A DNA stretch of 64,000 nucleotides from Rachycentron canadum (Eukaryota > Chordata > Actinopteri > Carangiformes > Rachycentridae): positions 3,536,535 through 3,600,534 of the forward strand of contig CM076652.1 of NCBI GenBank assembly GCA_038496675.1, in the 5' to 3' direction. Both the position numbers and the translations under genes were made by a program. Shown in pieces: positions 1 to 12,550 of this stretch; position 1 is the first letter of the stretch, and each line of letters begins with the position of its first letter. The notes beneath the pieces are model-generated. The model saw nothing but the letters and a program-made list of their open reading frames with translations. It was not told where the DNA came from and did no database searches.

Positions 1-2129
1 AGTCCCAGAAACCTGCGGTGAAAGCTTGTAGTTTTGTTGTATTTCTGATATAAAGTTCATGAGAAGTTGGATGGCACTGTTAGATGTAGCTAAATACTTA
101 AAGGGGCTGTTTATAAAGGTTGGAGGGTTGGAGGCTGCAGTGACTCGCTATCGGAAAGTGACAAAGTGGCTGGTTAGCATGCTAAAGATGTGATGTGCTG
201 CTTTCCACCTCTGGAGAAGGAGGTTTGATGCTGAACTCACAACTTTTCTTCTTGACTGCTAGGTATACAACTGCTAATGCGAATGTTAGCTTTTTGGCAA
301 TAGCAGAACTTACAATAGCTCCTTTAAAGATTAACACCAGGTTGTCAAGCAGTGTTTCACTTCCTGCTCTGGTTGAATTTTTAGGTTTGACCACAACCTG
401 ATTGGTCGAGTGCACCTGTAACCACACCCCACAGTGATGTCACATGGTCCTGGCACACTTGCACATCACCGCAACAAGGTGGGAGGTTAAACCGCTGGAG
501 GTCAGTGAAGTCTAGCTCTGATGAATGTCACAGGAGGGAAACCAAACGGCTTCATTTCTACATTAATATGAGACGTGATGCGTTTCCAGACTTTACGCTC
601 CCCCCCTTCTCGTGACTCAAGAGGACGCTTGACTTCTATTCAAGTGACAAGACAGCTGGATGTTGAGCCCCTTTTCACTCAGCACACCGGGTAATAAACT
701 GTCTCTGAGCTGGTTTTTATAAGGGACTGTATTAGCGCAGGAGAGTTCCTGAAGTTTCCTGTAAACGATCTGGAACGCTGCAGGAATGTGGTGTTTTCCA
801 TGAATTTCCCCGAGCGCAGAAAGAAGAGTTCAATATGGCCGATGGCAGAATGATCCTTTTACTGCCCTCTGAGAGCTCACATGCTGAGCCTTGTCATTAC
901 TTTAGCTGATTTATTAATCACTGATCGTCAATCTGTGGCTCACCTCATTAAAAGCAGGAAGTAAGCTGAGTAAAATTAGAAATACGTCTAATTAAATGTA
1001 AAGTTTTTCAATCATAACTGATCTGATAACTACCTAGTTTTGGCCCATACTCGGCCCATCTATCATCACTGTGTGTTATGTTATTGCTATGTGGCGAGTC
1101 AGCCTCTTCCTCCTCAGAAGCAGGTGCTGTGATTTGATATGAATCCTTTTATTACTGAAATTCCTTCTGTGAGCCTCATAATATAAACAGGAGGGATTTT
1201 CATATCAATTGTAACAAGCTCATTTCTATTGGATGAAGGATGGAGGTTTAAAAAAAAAAACAAAAAACAAAAAAACGTCAATAACTTTTAATTAAGAAAA
1301 TAAACGACAAAGTGATTTGGGACAAAAGTTTTCGACCTTTTTTTTGTGTATACTTTGTGTGCTCTTGAGTTTCTCATTTCAAGGACAGTGAGCTAATTCA
1401 TCACAATGCAAATGAAATTAATCTGCAGTATCAATAAACACACACACACACACCCTGTGCTGTTATCAAAAAAAACAAACAAACGCTTTAAGGCTGGAAC
1501 AAGATATCGATTGAGTGGAGAAAGGAGGGCGTGTGCGTGTGTGGTTGGGTGTGGGTGTGTAATTGCTGGGTGTCACTTTAGAAAACAAGGCTCATTTAAT
1601 TAAAGGAAGTTGTTTTTGTTGACCAACTGTCACATCTGACAGGTGATAGGTGGTGTGTGTATGAACACATGCACAGGTGTATTTGCTCTGCTGCACATCT
1701 GTTTCTGAATCTCTCTGCAGAGGTTTGAAGTCTGCATGTGTGAGCCAAAATTTATTTCATCTCCATACAATCCAGGCCAAATATTGCAATTTAAGATACG
1801 CAGGATTTTATTTGTGTGTTTTTTTTTTTTTTTGGTGTAATATTGTGTTTTATGTTTCAGGTATAAGATGCTGCAGGTCTACGTTTTAGTCACATGTCAA
1901 GGGACAAATTTCAAATACTGTGAAAAATATTGCACCTGGTGGGAAATGCCACAATATTCAAATATCATATTTAAATGTGCAAACGCGCGGCTCGGTGGAA
2001 CTAGAAAAATGAAAAGGCTCAGAGGTTTTAAAACTGAGCACAAAGACCAAAAGAACAATGAGACCTTTCTCGCTCTGAACTCTAAATAAGCTGCAGATCG
2101 CTTGTGTCCTGGCGTTTGATGCATCTCAC
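1..2129 (-). other. met: met intron 12, partial (runs off the left edge)
   Basis: I searched the minus strand here for exon 13 (transmembrane helix followed by a basic stop-transfer segment) and found nothing convincing, so the intron is longer than 2.1 kb. The only structured item is a dispersed repeat at about 120-330, shared with 60.98-61.24 kb. Short A and T homopolymers occur at 1249-1275 and 1820-1834. Confidence 0.7.
120..330 (+). repeat. Dispersed repeat family E, copy 1
   Basis: The segment ends TGATGCTGAACTCAC ... CTAATGCGAATGTTAGC ... GCAGAACTTACAATAG, CTCCTTTAAAG. The same order of motifs occurs at about 60985-61237 in the same orientation, with an estimated identity near 75 percent over the last 100 bp. 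The upstream GGTTGGAGGCTGCAG and GGTTAGCATGCTAAAG also have counterparts there. No coding capacity or terminal repeats were recognised. Confidence 0.55.
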
Positions 2130-2273
2130 CTCCACCTGCAGCTCCTTGGCGGTGGCGGCCTCGGTGGGAACGGTGCACTCCAGGGTGTTTCCAACCAGAG
2201 TCAGACTCTCGCAGCTGTGATTGGAGACGGTCAGAACCTGACACTTCATCGCCTCCCTGTCCATCCGATCGCC
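2130..2273 (-). CDS. met: met exon 12: fourth IPT domain (codons 863-910)
   Basis: The exon is 144 bp, phase 0-0. The acceptor is TCCAACGCAG|GGC and the donor GAG|GTGAGA. The translation runs from GDRMDREAMKCQVLTVSN through SCESLTLVGNTLECTVP to ELQVE, aligned with human GNDIDPEAVKGEVLKVGN ... LCTVP ... ELNIE. Cysteines 873, 883 and 895 and a sequon at N880 are visible. The next human exon begins WKQAIS and carries the membrane helix; it is not found in this window. The summed coding length to here (910 codons) equals the position I expect in human MET to within a residue or so. Confidence 0.95.
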
Positions 2274-3073
2274 CTGCGTTGGAGAGGGAGGAGGGAGTGA
2301 GAGAAGGAAACTCAATTCAAATCAATACAATAGCTGGAAAAGGAGTTGCACCTTCTTAATCAGCAGCATTACAGAGAGATATTACTAAGGTCAAAGGTCA
2401 CTGCTCTCAAACAGTAAACAAATTAAGTTTGATACATAGAACATCAAATTCAATTAAACTAAGTTAAATTAATAGGAGCACATAAGGATTACACATTGTT
2501 GCTGGTTTGTGGTACTTGTGATTACATTCACCGTAACAGAGGCTCGTTGTCTATCTATTTACTAGTCTATCTAATTACTAATTGGCCCTGAAGCAAAATC
2601 AACTTCAAATACTATTTAAATAAAGAAGATACACAAAGTTCAGTGTGGAAAAAACCGACTGGGGGAGACAGGGGGTGGGGGAGGCTGGTTAGCCTGAGCC
2701 TAAACAGACATGAGTTCAGCCTTGTTAATCAGACTTATAAGGGCATCAAGAGGAATCATATGAATTATTATTACTATTTATTTTGGTCTGGAATCGTACT
2801 TGAGAAGTGACGTCATGGATGATTTAGGACAAACTGAAAACACAAGAAAAAAACACAAGGCTTCGGATCTGCTGGAGGAAAAGCATAAGAAAACATCATC
2901 CATTGAAATGATGATGATGAATAAATTTGCTGCATCAGGTTGAAGAGGGAGGTCTCACTCATGTCACGATTCACAAGGACTGGGAGCAGAACCCGTCGCT
3001 GCTGATGTGAGCGAGACAAAGTGACTGATTCTGGTCTTGTGACCCTCAGTGGGATGAACAACAAAGAGATCTG

Positions 3074-3107
<34 letters not shown>

Positions 3108-3292
3108 GAGCTATTGTCCACGTGACTGTGAGTGTGTGTAATTGAGTTAGTGAGTGTATGTGGTTTGACGGGAAATCTGTGAAAGAACGGTGCAGTCTGA
3201 TTCTGCTCCATTTGGTTCCTTCTCTCAGACTCGCTCTTGTTCCTTTGCTTTCTCTTCTCATCCAGTTTTCTCTCCCTCTCACACACGCGCAA

Positions 3293-3355
<63 letters not shown>

Positions 3356-3486
3356 GCACATAAACACACTTGTTTGAGTGCAGCAGAAGGCAATAAAGAG
3401 AATGATCACATTCCTTGCGTGACAGCTTGGGATTTTCCAATTTGACACAGAGTGGAAACTCGCACCTGTTCCTGCACACTCTCTCG

Positions 3487-3563
<77 letters not shown>
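3074..3563. repeat. Cluster of three (CA)n microsatellites
   Basis: CA arrays at 3074-3107, 3294-3353 and 3491-3563, separated by unique sequence. They lie in met intron 11 and read as GT on the transcribed strand. Open frames across them encode only His-Thr or Cys-Val dipeptides and are not genes. Confidence 0.95.
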
Positions 3564-3564
<1 letters not shown>

Positions 3565-3859
3565 ACAGGCCGCACACAATCCAGTGAGTTTCCAGTCTGT
3601 AGGTATCACAATCAGTTATTAAAGTTATTAAATACCCGTTACAGTGATACCAGTCACTCTAAATAAAGTGTTACAATGATAATTGGACGCGAGATGCTTC
3701 TAATTCTCCCGTGAAGTGATCGGCGGCGATAAAGACCTGGCCGCGAGCCAGCAGCCAGGCTCCTTCATGTGCTGCCATACAGCTGTGGATCTGTCAGTCA
3801 CAGCTAAATATTCCTCCTTTTTTTTTTATCTGTTATAGGCAGCCATTTTGGGGCTACAA

Positions 3860-3943
3860 TTATCAGATGGCGCTAAATGAGCCCTAGCGTTTGCCTTTTA
3901 CTAGCGGCTGTGGCAGGGAAGGGTTATCAGATGGCTTTAAATG
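3860..3943. promoter_or_regulatory. Paired TTATCAGATGG motifs (candidate GATA/E-box composite)
   Basis: TTATCAGATGGCGCTAAATG at 3860-3879 and TTATCAGATGGCTTTAAATG at 3924-3943 match at 18 of 20 positions, 64 bp apart in direct orientation. Each overlaps a GATA site (TTATC) with an E-box (CAGATG). This could be an intron 11 enhancer or a chance duplication. Confidence 0.3.
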
Positions 3944-4844
3944 TGGGCTGTTTCAGCTGGATGCCCGGTACCACCACTACCCCCCCATTCCCTCCCCGTT
4001 GGATAAAAACTGGGGTTTTGTCTGGGCTAAAGGGCAGGATGAGGGAAAGGGGGGAGGGTTTAGAGGTCGGGCTGGTGGCGGATTTAGCATCAGGGCCAAG
4101 GTCATGTCTGGGAAAAGAGAGAGAGAAGAAGAAGAAGGGAGGGGCGGAAAGAAAAGAGCCAGGATCCCCTGCGAGAGGTTGAGCACAGCTGCTGCAAACT
4201 GTCAGATGCAGTCAACAAAAAAAAAAAAAAAAAAAAAAAGAAAGAAAAGAGGAGAAATATGTATTTCATTGTGTTCTTAAAACAGGCTCTGGGGATCATG
4301 GTGGCAGCATTAATATGTCAAGAGCTTTGACCTCAGCAGCCAGAACAATACAAGTCGACAGGGGGAGAATACACAGAGAGGTGAAGCAGTGGAGGAGGGG
4401 GTTGGGTGGTGGGGTAGGAGTGGGGGAGGGTGTAAACGATGGGAAACAGACTCCATTTCCTGTTTTTCTTTAAGTATTGTTTCCTTCCCAACTTGACCTG
4501 GACCTGGACCACGCACGGCTGTACGTGTGAATGTGCGGACCGGGAGGTGCAGTGAAGTGCACCGAGCGGCAGAATCCATCTCAAGCTGCAAGCAACTGCA
4601 AGCGCAACAAACAGGCAGCAGAGAGCTGCAGGCTTGTTTGACGTTTCTGAACCTTTAACTGGAGGACTAGTTTCTGCAGGTGCATCGTCTTTCTGCACCT
4701 GTTCCTGCAGATGTCCGACCTGCTGCAGGACTTTCAGTCTTTACCAAAGGCCTCTGACTTTTCCTGCTCCTGTAGCTGAGATCAGACACTAAATAAAGCG
4801 GGCTGAAAGGAGTCTGAGGATGTTTATTGTGAACACTCTCTCAC

Positions 4845-5054
4845 CTTGAGCTCTACAATGCTCTTATTGTCCTTGGAGGTGAGCTTGGGGTCCTGGAAAA
4901 GGGGGTCTTCCACGTAGATCAGGTCCCACTGATCTGTGGAGTAGCCGTCCAGGACAAACGCCACCTTAGTGACCACCGGCGGCTGCAGGGCCAGTTTAGC
5001 CAGAGAGGGTGTGGTGCACTGGATGGACGTCCTGTTTTCGCCGTACACACAGCT
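4845..5054 (-). CDS. met: met exon 11: IPT3 end and IPT4 start (codons 793-862)
   Basis: The exon is 210 bp, phase 0-0. The acceptor is AACCTCCAG|AGC and the donor AAG|GTGAGA. The translation SCVYGENRTSIQCTTPSL closes IPT3 (human ACQHRSNSEIICCTTPSL). WDLIYVEDPLF then enters IPT4 (human FDLIYVHNPVF), and the exon ends SIVELK (human NVLEIK). C794, C805 and a sequon at N799 are seen. The acceptor is preceded by a candidate branch point CTGAC (branch A at plus 5081) and, directly upstream, a 79-bp TG tract. Confidence 0.96.
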
Positions 5055-5084
5055 CTGGAGGTTGACAAAACACACGTGGGTCAG

Positions 5085-5085
<1 letters not shown>

Positions 5086-5164
<79 letters not shown>
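5086..5164. repeat. (CA)n microsatellite, 79 bp, next to the met exon 11 acceptor
   Basis: An uninterrupted CA array, TG on the met transcript, whose near end is 31 bp upstream of exon 11. Only the candidate branch point and a short pyrimidine stretch separate it from the AG. Confidence 0.95.
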
Positions 5165-5168
<4 letters not shown>

Positions 5169-6063
5169 AGACAGGCATAAAGATACAGTATATAACAACG
5201 ACAGCTCCCTCCAGATTTCCTGTCAGTCACACTGAAGAGCAGCCGCACACTAATCCTCAGATTGGCAGCTTGTTTTATACCCAACACACTATAAGAGACA
5301 CCGGCTGTTTTCAACCACCACTGTGTTTGCATGTGTGGCCTGAGGGCACAACAGAGCTTTATCCCATGTTGGATTCAGCCCAGGTGTAGGCCTCCCTCAG
5401 CTTTTGTGCTCATTTAGACCCCCTCCGAGCCAGAGACCCAAAGCTCGGAAAACAGAAAACACCCTAAGTCTCTTTTTATTGAGGTGTGGCAGATCTTTTT
5501 TAATCTTCCCAGCGAACACAAGGAAAAATATGCTGAATCTGACGTCTTATGTGTTGACGGGGAAAAGGTATAAAGCTTATGTGAACACACTGAAGTCTGT
5601 ATTGTCAATTTATTTTATTGTTTGCTCAAGAGGAAAATCTATGTGAGAACCGTTTGTGTTTTTTGTTGTTAATATTTTTGCTGCAATGTATATATATGAT
5701 CCTTCATGAGTGAAGGAGAAAGTACTGTAGAAGAGACATAAACACTAACCGACATCTTTTTCATCTTGTGCTGTGTTTTCATCTGCATCTTTTTCTACCT
5801 TTTACAACTGCAACACTTAATGTTTTAATGTATTTCCATGGCTCTGTAAAACAACTTAATTGCTATGTGTGCGAACGGTGCAGCATAAATAAATGTGCCT
5901 TGCCAAGCTGGATAACAACAAGTAGCTCAGTGTTTTTATTTAATTAACTAGTCAGAAAAATTCTCCACATATTTTTTCATTATTTAAAATATAGTTAAAT
6001 TTCATCAATTGGCTCCTTCTAAAATATCTTTTCAACCTCTGGGGTAGGCATTTATTTCTTTAC

Positions 6064-6337
6064 AGGTCCATACAGTCTAAATGTAGACCTCCAGCCGTCA
6101 GGACTTTGTGATGTCACAACAAAGCAGTAACCGCCCAATCAGAGGAGAGACTCAGATCCTCTCCTCTGATTGGCTGACTGGCCTGTTGTTCCTCCAACTC
6201 CAGAGCTCAGCCTGAGAGAGGAGATGTAAAACTACACTGAGATGGTTTTTGGTTCTTAAAACAACAAACATATCTTCTCATGTATCAACACTTCAGATAA
6301 AACACTGGAGAAATGTTTTAAGATATGGGACCTTTAA
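6064..6337 (+). mobile_element. Family A MITE-like element, copy A1 (internally deleted)
   Basis: Starts AGGTCCATACAGT and ends ATATGGGACCTTTAA, so the ends are inverted relative to each other. Inside is the family marker GATGTCACAACAAAGCAGT and a hairpin with 15-bp perfect arms (6135-6149 and 6159-6173) built on CCAATCAGAGG. Relative to other copies it lacks the segment carrying GTTATAAATCAGGTCTAGG. No coding capacity. Confidence 0.65.
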
Positions 6338-9064
6338 AAACTTTACCTCACTCAACATGCCCTTTACAAACCCAGATTGTTACCATTAAAAAAACCATGC
6401 TCACTGCATTCACTGATGAATAGACAGATGCCAGAGGGTCTAAAATTACCTAAGTAGAACATCTGCATTTTCTTTCCTTGTGGTGTTTTCTCTGATTGAA
6501 CTGCTGTGTATGCATTAGGGCCTAAATCAGAGGGTGGAACATGTTGACAGCTGGGCAGTAACAGTTGTACTAAATCAAGACTTGAGCTTCGAGTGGCTTA
6601 CACAGCAGTTACTGTTTGTAATCTGCCAAAAATATAAAATGCAGCTGATTCTGCCCTGTGCCGTCCTGCCCTACAGTTTTAATAGAGACATGTATTTCTA
6701 CACATGTGCAACACATGGTGCTAATGGCGGCTTGAAATCCAACAACAGCAAAAGTTGCTGTTGTAAAACTCACACTTTTACAGGATGTAGTAAACGGTAA
6801 AAAGTCACTGAGCCATCGACAGTTTTCCAAACACAGGGCAGGAGCAGGGAAATTTGTTGAGGTTGTTGTCTTTGGGAGGGAACTGCATCCAAGTGGGATA
6901 CTGAAGTAGGGCAACGTTCCCAGAAACAAGAACTTATTAGACACAATGTTTTAGTTGAAATGACCCTACAACACACAGCAATGGGAGCAGCTAAGAGGTC
7001 AGTTGTGATTATAAAACGATCTATTATCCCCTCTTGTGTATGTCAGGCTGTTTTTATTTTTAGATCACAACACACACCTCCACTTTTCAGTTCATGTCCT
7101 GACTCCAGTCGTACTCCACAGCTCATCAGTATTTCTGTGGTTAGGCTGAGCCCAGATGTGTTTCATCATTAAACCCCTTGTGGTTTATTCATTAGGTAAA
7201 GCAAATATCAGAAATACATCATAAGAAAGTCGTTGAGGAGTCGACACGGCGACATCGTATTCCTCTACACAGGTGCACTCAGAACAAACCTGACCTGTTT
7301 GTCTGCTCGCTCAGAGATCAATGTTGATGTTTGCGCTGTGGAAACAGCCGTCACAGCCTCTGTTTATCTTCTGGGCTACAAAGGTAAATGTGTCTCTGAA
7401 CGTATTGAGCTCAGAACGCATTAATTGAGCCTTCTGTAACCTCTGAACACAACAAATGCCGCCTTCAACAATTGTTTAGTGTGACAGGTGGGTTATGGGT
7501 TTTGGATCTTTATGGACACTTCCTGCTTTAATTAAGATAAAAACTTTCTAACATGAAAGAAACAAGGTCTAAAGCCTCAGTGTGCAGTGTGTTTTTGCAC
7601 TGGCCTGATTTGAAACTCGACTTGAACCCGACTTTCTCTCTCTGTTCCTGCTATTAGTCGTCTTAAAATACTGTTTTCGAAGCCTGAAAACTCTCCACTA
7701 TGATCGGGTCTGACATTAACGCACCATTTTCTGCTCAGGCTGGAGCAGTTTGGGTGATTTCCCATGAGATATTTCTGTATTTGTGTTCACTTTCCTGGGT
7801 TGTACGAGTATTTGACACCTACAAATGTTTTTCTCCACAAATTGAACTTTGGCTGTTGTTATTTAACATTATGGAGAAATTATTTAACAAGCTCAATTTA
7901 CTTTTTGCAAAAGTCTGATTTTTTTTTTTTTTTTTTTTTAAGCCTTTTTCTTGTTGCAGTGGACTGTTGATGTGTCCAGGCTGTAGCCCACCTGTGTTTT
8001 TGTCTTGTTCCAAACTGAAGAAATGTGGACCTCTGGATCAGTTGGGTCAAACCTCAGACTAGTTTGATCTGAGCTGCTGACAGGGCAAAGTTTGTTGTAA
8101 CATTTTGTCAAATAAAGTTTGACAGAATGGTTAAAATTCGGCTCCCAACTCTTCGCCTGGTATCTGAGCCCCTGGAGAGCAGTAGCAGCAGCTCTGTTGA
8201 AGTGTTGTTGAAACTTCCTCAGACACTTCCTAGTCTTACTCCCTGGTGACATGTCGCTATAGCAGCCCAGATGGACGCACACAAGAACGCACACTCAGGG
8301 TTACAACCATCTGCAAGTGTCTAAACACAAGCAAGAGAAGTGTGTGTGACTGTGTGTAAGGGTAGCACTGGGTCACCTAACAAAAGCAATCCAATTAACC
8401 TCCCTCCACACCAATAAGGAGGGGGCAATAAGGGCAATAAGCCCCCCTCCCTCCCCTTCCCATGTATGCCCCGTCTCCCAGGGGTGTGGCGAAAGGAAAA
8501 ATATCCTGTGAATTAGTGGAAACCTCAGTCAGTTTCATTGTTTGGCCGATGTCTCCTCTCATTTTGGGGCGAGGAGGTGAAGGGCTGTGGGTTGGGAGCA
8601 GCTGTAAATACAATCGCTTGGCGAGCTGGTCAACGAGCGGGCTGAGAGGTTCACTGTACGTGTGTGTGTGTGTGTGTGGTGGTGGGGGTGAGGGGGATGA
8701 TGAGAGAACCAGTGATCCCGAACCCTCCGCCGTCCCCGAAGGATCATTAGTGTAACAGCCTGTGAAAAAGCCAAGTCACAACGGAGCTCCCACGTACGAA
8801 AAACGCCTGTCAAATCGAGAGTGAATTATTCTCCTACGGTTTCTGCAACTATACATGAGGTATTTTGCCCCCTGCCCTTTTTGCTTTATAATTTCACTCA
8901 ATCCATTTGTTTTTAGACCTCACTCTTATGTTTTATCATTATGCAAACAAAACTATGATCATTCATCTTTTATTAATAGCTGGTAAATTACAGATCATGA
9001 GTTGATCCAAAATCTGCAAAATCTCCTAAATTCTCATTTATTCAAGTTGGACTGACCCACAGAT

Positions 9065-9425
9065 GGTTTATAAAAGTAGATGAAGACTCTGGGGCTGAAA
9101 AGTGAAGCCAGTGCTTAAGTGTCTTAAACCTATATTCTATTTGATGACCATCAGGGGGCCAGTAGTGAAGTCTATGGGAAAATGTCCCTACTTCTCACCT
9201 GATTTATTATCTCATTCAACATTTTCCTAATGTGTTTATGGTTTCAGTCTCTAGTTTCAAGTCTTCTTCAAATCATGGTCCCATTTAAGGGCAAATAAAG
9301 GCTATGCATTGAGCCATGGCTACCGTGGGACTGCCAGAGTGCAACACACATGGTGACCTGCCTGATATATCAGGATAGAGTACAGAGCAGGTCAGACCCA
9401 CCCCTTACTCCTCCTCCTGCACAGC
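9065..9425 (+). repeat. Dispersed repeat family B, copy B1
   Basis: Shows GGTTTATAAAAGTAGATG, AAGTGAAGCCAGTGC, TTTGATGACCATCAGGGGGC, ATGGGAAAATGTCCCTACTT and CAGTCTCTAGTTTCAAGTC in this order, shared with copies near 11.7-12.1, 32.4-32.9 and 41.2-41.7 kb. It has no open frame and no obvious terminal inverted repeats. The class is unknown. Confidence 0.7.
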
Positions 9426-10859
9426 CACTGTGCAGTGAAATCCTCATTTTTCCACAAATCAATTTTCTGGGATGACGCCCTGGGACGATTTCTTGTCATA
9501 TACACAAAACAACACAACATGGCACATTGCAGCTACAACATCTACACCAAAGTTGGACTCTCTTCAATATCCATGGGTGTATTTTTTCTGCTGCAATCAG
9601 TGAGTACAACTGATTGACATAATACTGGGTTCACAGGAGTTTATCCTAGATCACAATAATGTGCTATTGAGATATTAACCTGTTGCACACGCAGGAGCAA
9701 ACACACATAGGCTCGTCCTCTTATAGCTTATAAACTGCTGATCTACTAAAAGCTAATGTGCCACTAGAGCAGGGAAATTAAATTAAAAGACCCATTCACT
9801 GGTAACCTCCAGTATTAGTATTTTGTAAAACTCACTATCCCACACAAGAACAAAGGCTTGTCTGGTTGCAAAATGCGCAACCGCACAAAGTTTGTTACTG
9901 CATCTGCTACATTCACTGTCAGATCAATGTCACCATGCAAACCTTTATTCCACAGACAATGCACAGCTCAGCCGGCGGGTCTCAGCTGAGCTCCACATCA
10001 GAATGGACGTTTGATTCGTTCACACGACAAAACAGATCTGTTTCCTATGCAGCAACTGTCCCTGTTTCACGTTGATAAATTCAAACATGCACACACAACA
10101 ATACAACACAAGCGCTGTTTTGGCCAATGAGCAGCTCCACTGGACGCAGTAGGAGCTTTGAAGCACCTTTACTGTTGACAGAGGGGAAAACGTTACTCAT
10201 TCACTTTCATTCACTTCCTTCTTTCAGATACCAGCCCCCCTCCATTAACCCTCCAGCTGTGGGGTGGGGGGGGGCATGGGAAAGGAAAGAGGCGTCATGA
10301 GGCATTCAGGTGTCAGCTGGAGGGATTTATCCTGCTGCTGGGTTGAGATAGGAAGACGAGTCGGACGCTTAAACAAGCCAATTTGTGAATGCAGGCGACA
10401 GGTGTCTGGCGAACAGCGAAGGCTCTAGTTAAACCAAACGACACGTGACGGTGCAGCAACGCTGGTATGAAGAACTCAAATTCACAGATCACTTTTTTTG
10501 CTGTTTTTTTGTATATGTGAGGCCCCATTGACTGTGTGACCGTGCCAGCTTTTCATGACGGACTAAAAAAAAAAAAAAAAAAAAGAAAGAAAAAAATCTC
10601 TTTCATGTTTGTGGGAAAGCTGAGATTGGCTGAGACCAGGCTTTACTGGAGATCTGAGAGGCAGATATCAAGTCAACACTGGGTGTGTGTTTTTTTATGC
10701 TCTGGCTCCAGCTGAGACCCCTGAACCTCTGCTGCTGACTTTCCGCAGGTCTTGGTTACTTCCTCTCTCCGTTCTGCCTCAGTCTGAAAATCTGGGTGCA
10801 GATTTTTGCCAGATCAACTGAACATCATCCGCCGGCTCTGCCATCGTTTTAGTTTTATG

Positions 10860-11120
10860 AACGCGGCTCTGCAGGAATCACAGACTCATATTACCCACGG
10901 TGCCTCTCCGCAAACCTCTGGGATGCCCGATTGTGAAAGATCCTTGCCTCTATTTTGAAGGGTTAAGACAATAAGATGCTTATATTGTCCCTTCCCAGGC
11001 CGAGTCTTAACTCATCCCGTTTACTGGAAAGAATTTAACAGGCGACAGCTGGGGCCCTACGGGGCATGATCCCATCCTAAATCATTAGTAATGATAGCCT
11101 TATTTTATACAGGCTGCTCG
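10860..11120. promoter_or_regulatory. Candidate intronic regulatory block with two palindromes
   Basis: A non-repetitive stretch of met intron 10. It holds GACAATA and TATTGTC as inverted arms (10967-10989), a possible paired SOX-type site (ACAAT/ATTGT), and the perfect 15-bp palindrome ATCATTAGTAATGAT (11081-11095), a paired homeodomain-type TAAT site. Function is inferred from motif content only. Confidence 0.25.
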
Positions 11121-11689
11121 CTCCATGCACTCGCTCGCTCTCTCGCTTTTTTCCTCTCTAGGAAGCTAGAAGTTTGTTTTCGCTATCCCTCTCTGCTCTG
11201 TTATACCAGTTTGAAATGAACAATAAACTATCAGGGCAAAGGTTCGATTCAACGCGCCGCCTTTCAGTCATCCAAGAGCCGCTCACTCTTCACATTTTAA
11301 CAGAGGGGATTAAACAAAAAGGCATATTTAATGGCTTTAAGACAGTCACAGCATGTGTTGTTAACATGAAAGTGAGCTGAACCCTGACTACCCTGGTGTA
11401 AACTTCCAACGTTGCAGCACATTTGACTCATCTTAGATTACAGGTTAAATCACAGCCGGTAAACTTGGCTGCGACTTTCAAACACAATTCAAAGAAAAAA
11501 AGAAAAACAATTTTATTTTTTTTTTTTTTCACAGAAAAAATTTAAAGCCTTTCAAGAAGTGTTTCTATGATATTGTACTTGCTCCTGATTGGCTGAAAGG
11601 TGTCACCTGACCCACAGCTCCAGCTTCTAAATCAGTGAGTGAAACACATGGAACTGCAGGAAACCACTACAACAATGCTGGTCACAGGT

Positions 11690-12115
11690 GAAACAACCAC
11701 AAGCTGTTATTATTATGGACTGTGTCAACCCACGGTGACGTCACCCGTTGGTTTGCGAGCTGCCGTTTCGAAGCCCCCAGTTCGTAGCTTGGCTGTCGGC
11801 CATCTTGATTTTATTTACCCATATTTGGAGTTGAAGGCGGAGCTGAGGAGGAGTGAGGGGTGGATCTGACCTGCTCTGTACTTTATCCCGATTGGGTGGT
11901 CTCTTAATCACACAGTAGCCACGCCCCCTGCTTTATGGTCTATTTTCCTCTAAATGGACCATGATTTAAAAAATGAACATCATGTTGTATTGAAGACTTG
12001 AAACTAGAGACTGAGACCATAAACTCATTAGGGAAACGTTTACTGAGCTAATAAATCAAGGGAGAAGTAGGGACATTTTCCCATAGTCTTCAATACGTCT
12101 ATGTCAGTTTTTATT
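11690..12115 (-). repeat. Dispersed repeat family B, copy B2
   Basis: In reverse orientation: starts with TGTGTCAACCCACGGTGACG, then GGTGGATCTGACCTGCTCTG, CACACAGTAGCCACGCCCCC, GACTTGAAACTAGAGACTG and ACATTTTCCCATAG. The GC-rich outer part, missing or altered in B1, is well preserved. It lies in met intron 10. Confidence 0.7.
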
Positions 12116-12500
12116 TGTAGTCTGTGGTATCATCACTTATGAGGCAATGTACAAATGTGTTTTTGAAAGACACTTTTGAAACTTCCAGGTGTAGCAACAA
12201 GTGCTACTGTTGTTCCTCAGAGCAGCTCTACTGGAGCAGTTAAGTGCTCAATGATGTCTTGATAGCGACGGCAGTGGCAGATGGGAGTTCAGATACTCTC
12301 CAGGTGAGGCGGGGGTGAGGGGGTGGAGGGGGGTCGGACCAATGATCTCTGGATCATAAGTCTGACTTCAGAGCCCTGGAGCTGCGTCTGTTCGCGCTGT
12401 TTCTGTGTAACGAAGCCTGAGCTCCCCAGAGAGCCATCAACCACTGACCTGAACACAGGTCAATGACCAAGAAAAGGGAAACTGAAAGATGAGAAACTGA

Positions 12501-12512
12501 GTGTGTGTGTGT

Positions 12513-12550
<38 letters not shown>

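Larger units (their letters stand above)
2274..4844 (-). other. met: met intron 11 (2.6 kb), microsatellite-rich
   Basis: Contains three CA/GT arrays within 490 bp (3074-3107, 3294-3353, 3491-3563), a poly-A run (4217-4239) and a pair of near-identical 20-bp motifs at 3860 and 3924. The long open frames across 2813-3577 are dipeptide-repeat artefacts of the CA arrays. No coding sequence otherwise. Confidence 0.8.

Noticed and set aside
1..2129. met exon 13 (transmembrane helix) in the left end
   Set aside because: No minus-strand segment with splice sites, a Leu/Val-rich helix and a following basic stretch could be found.
2813..3577. 254-residue minus-strand open frame
   Set aside because: Most of it is Cys-Val dipeptide from GT arrays; there is no domain, and it lies in an intron of met.
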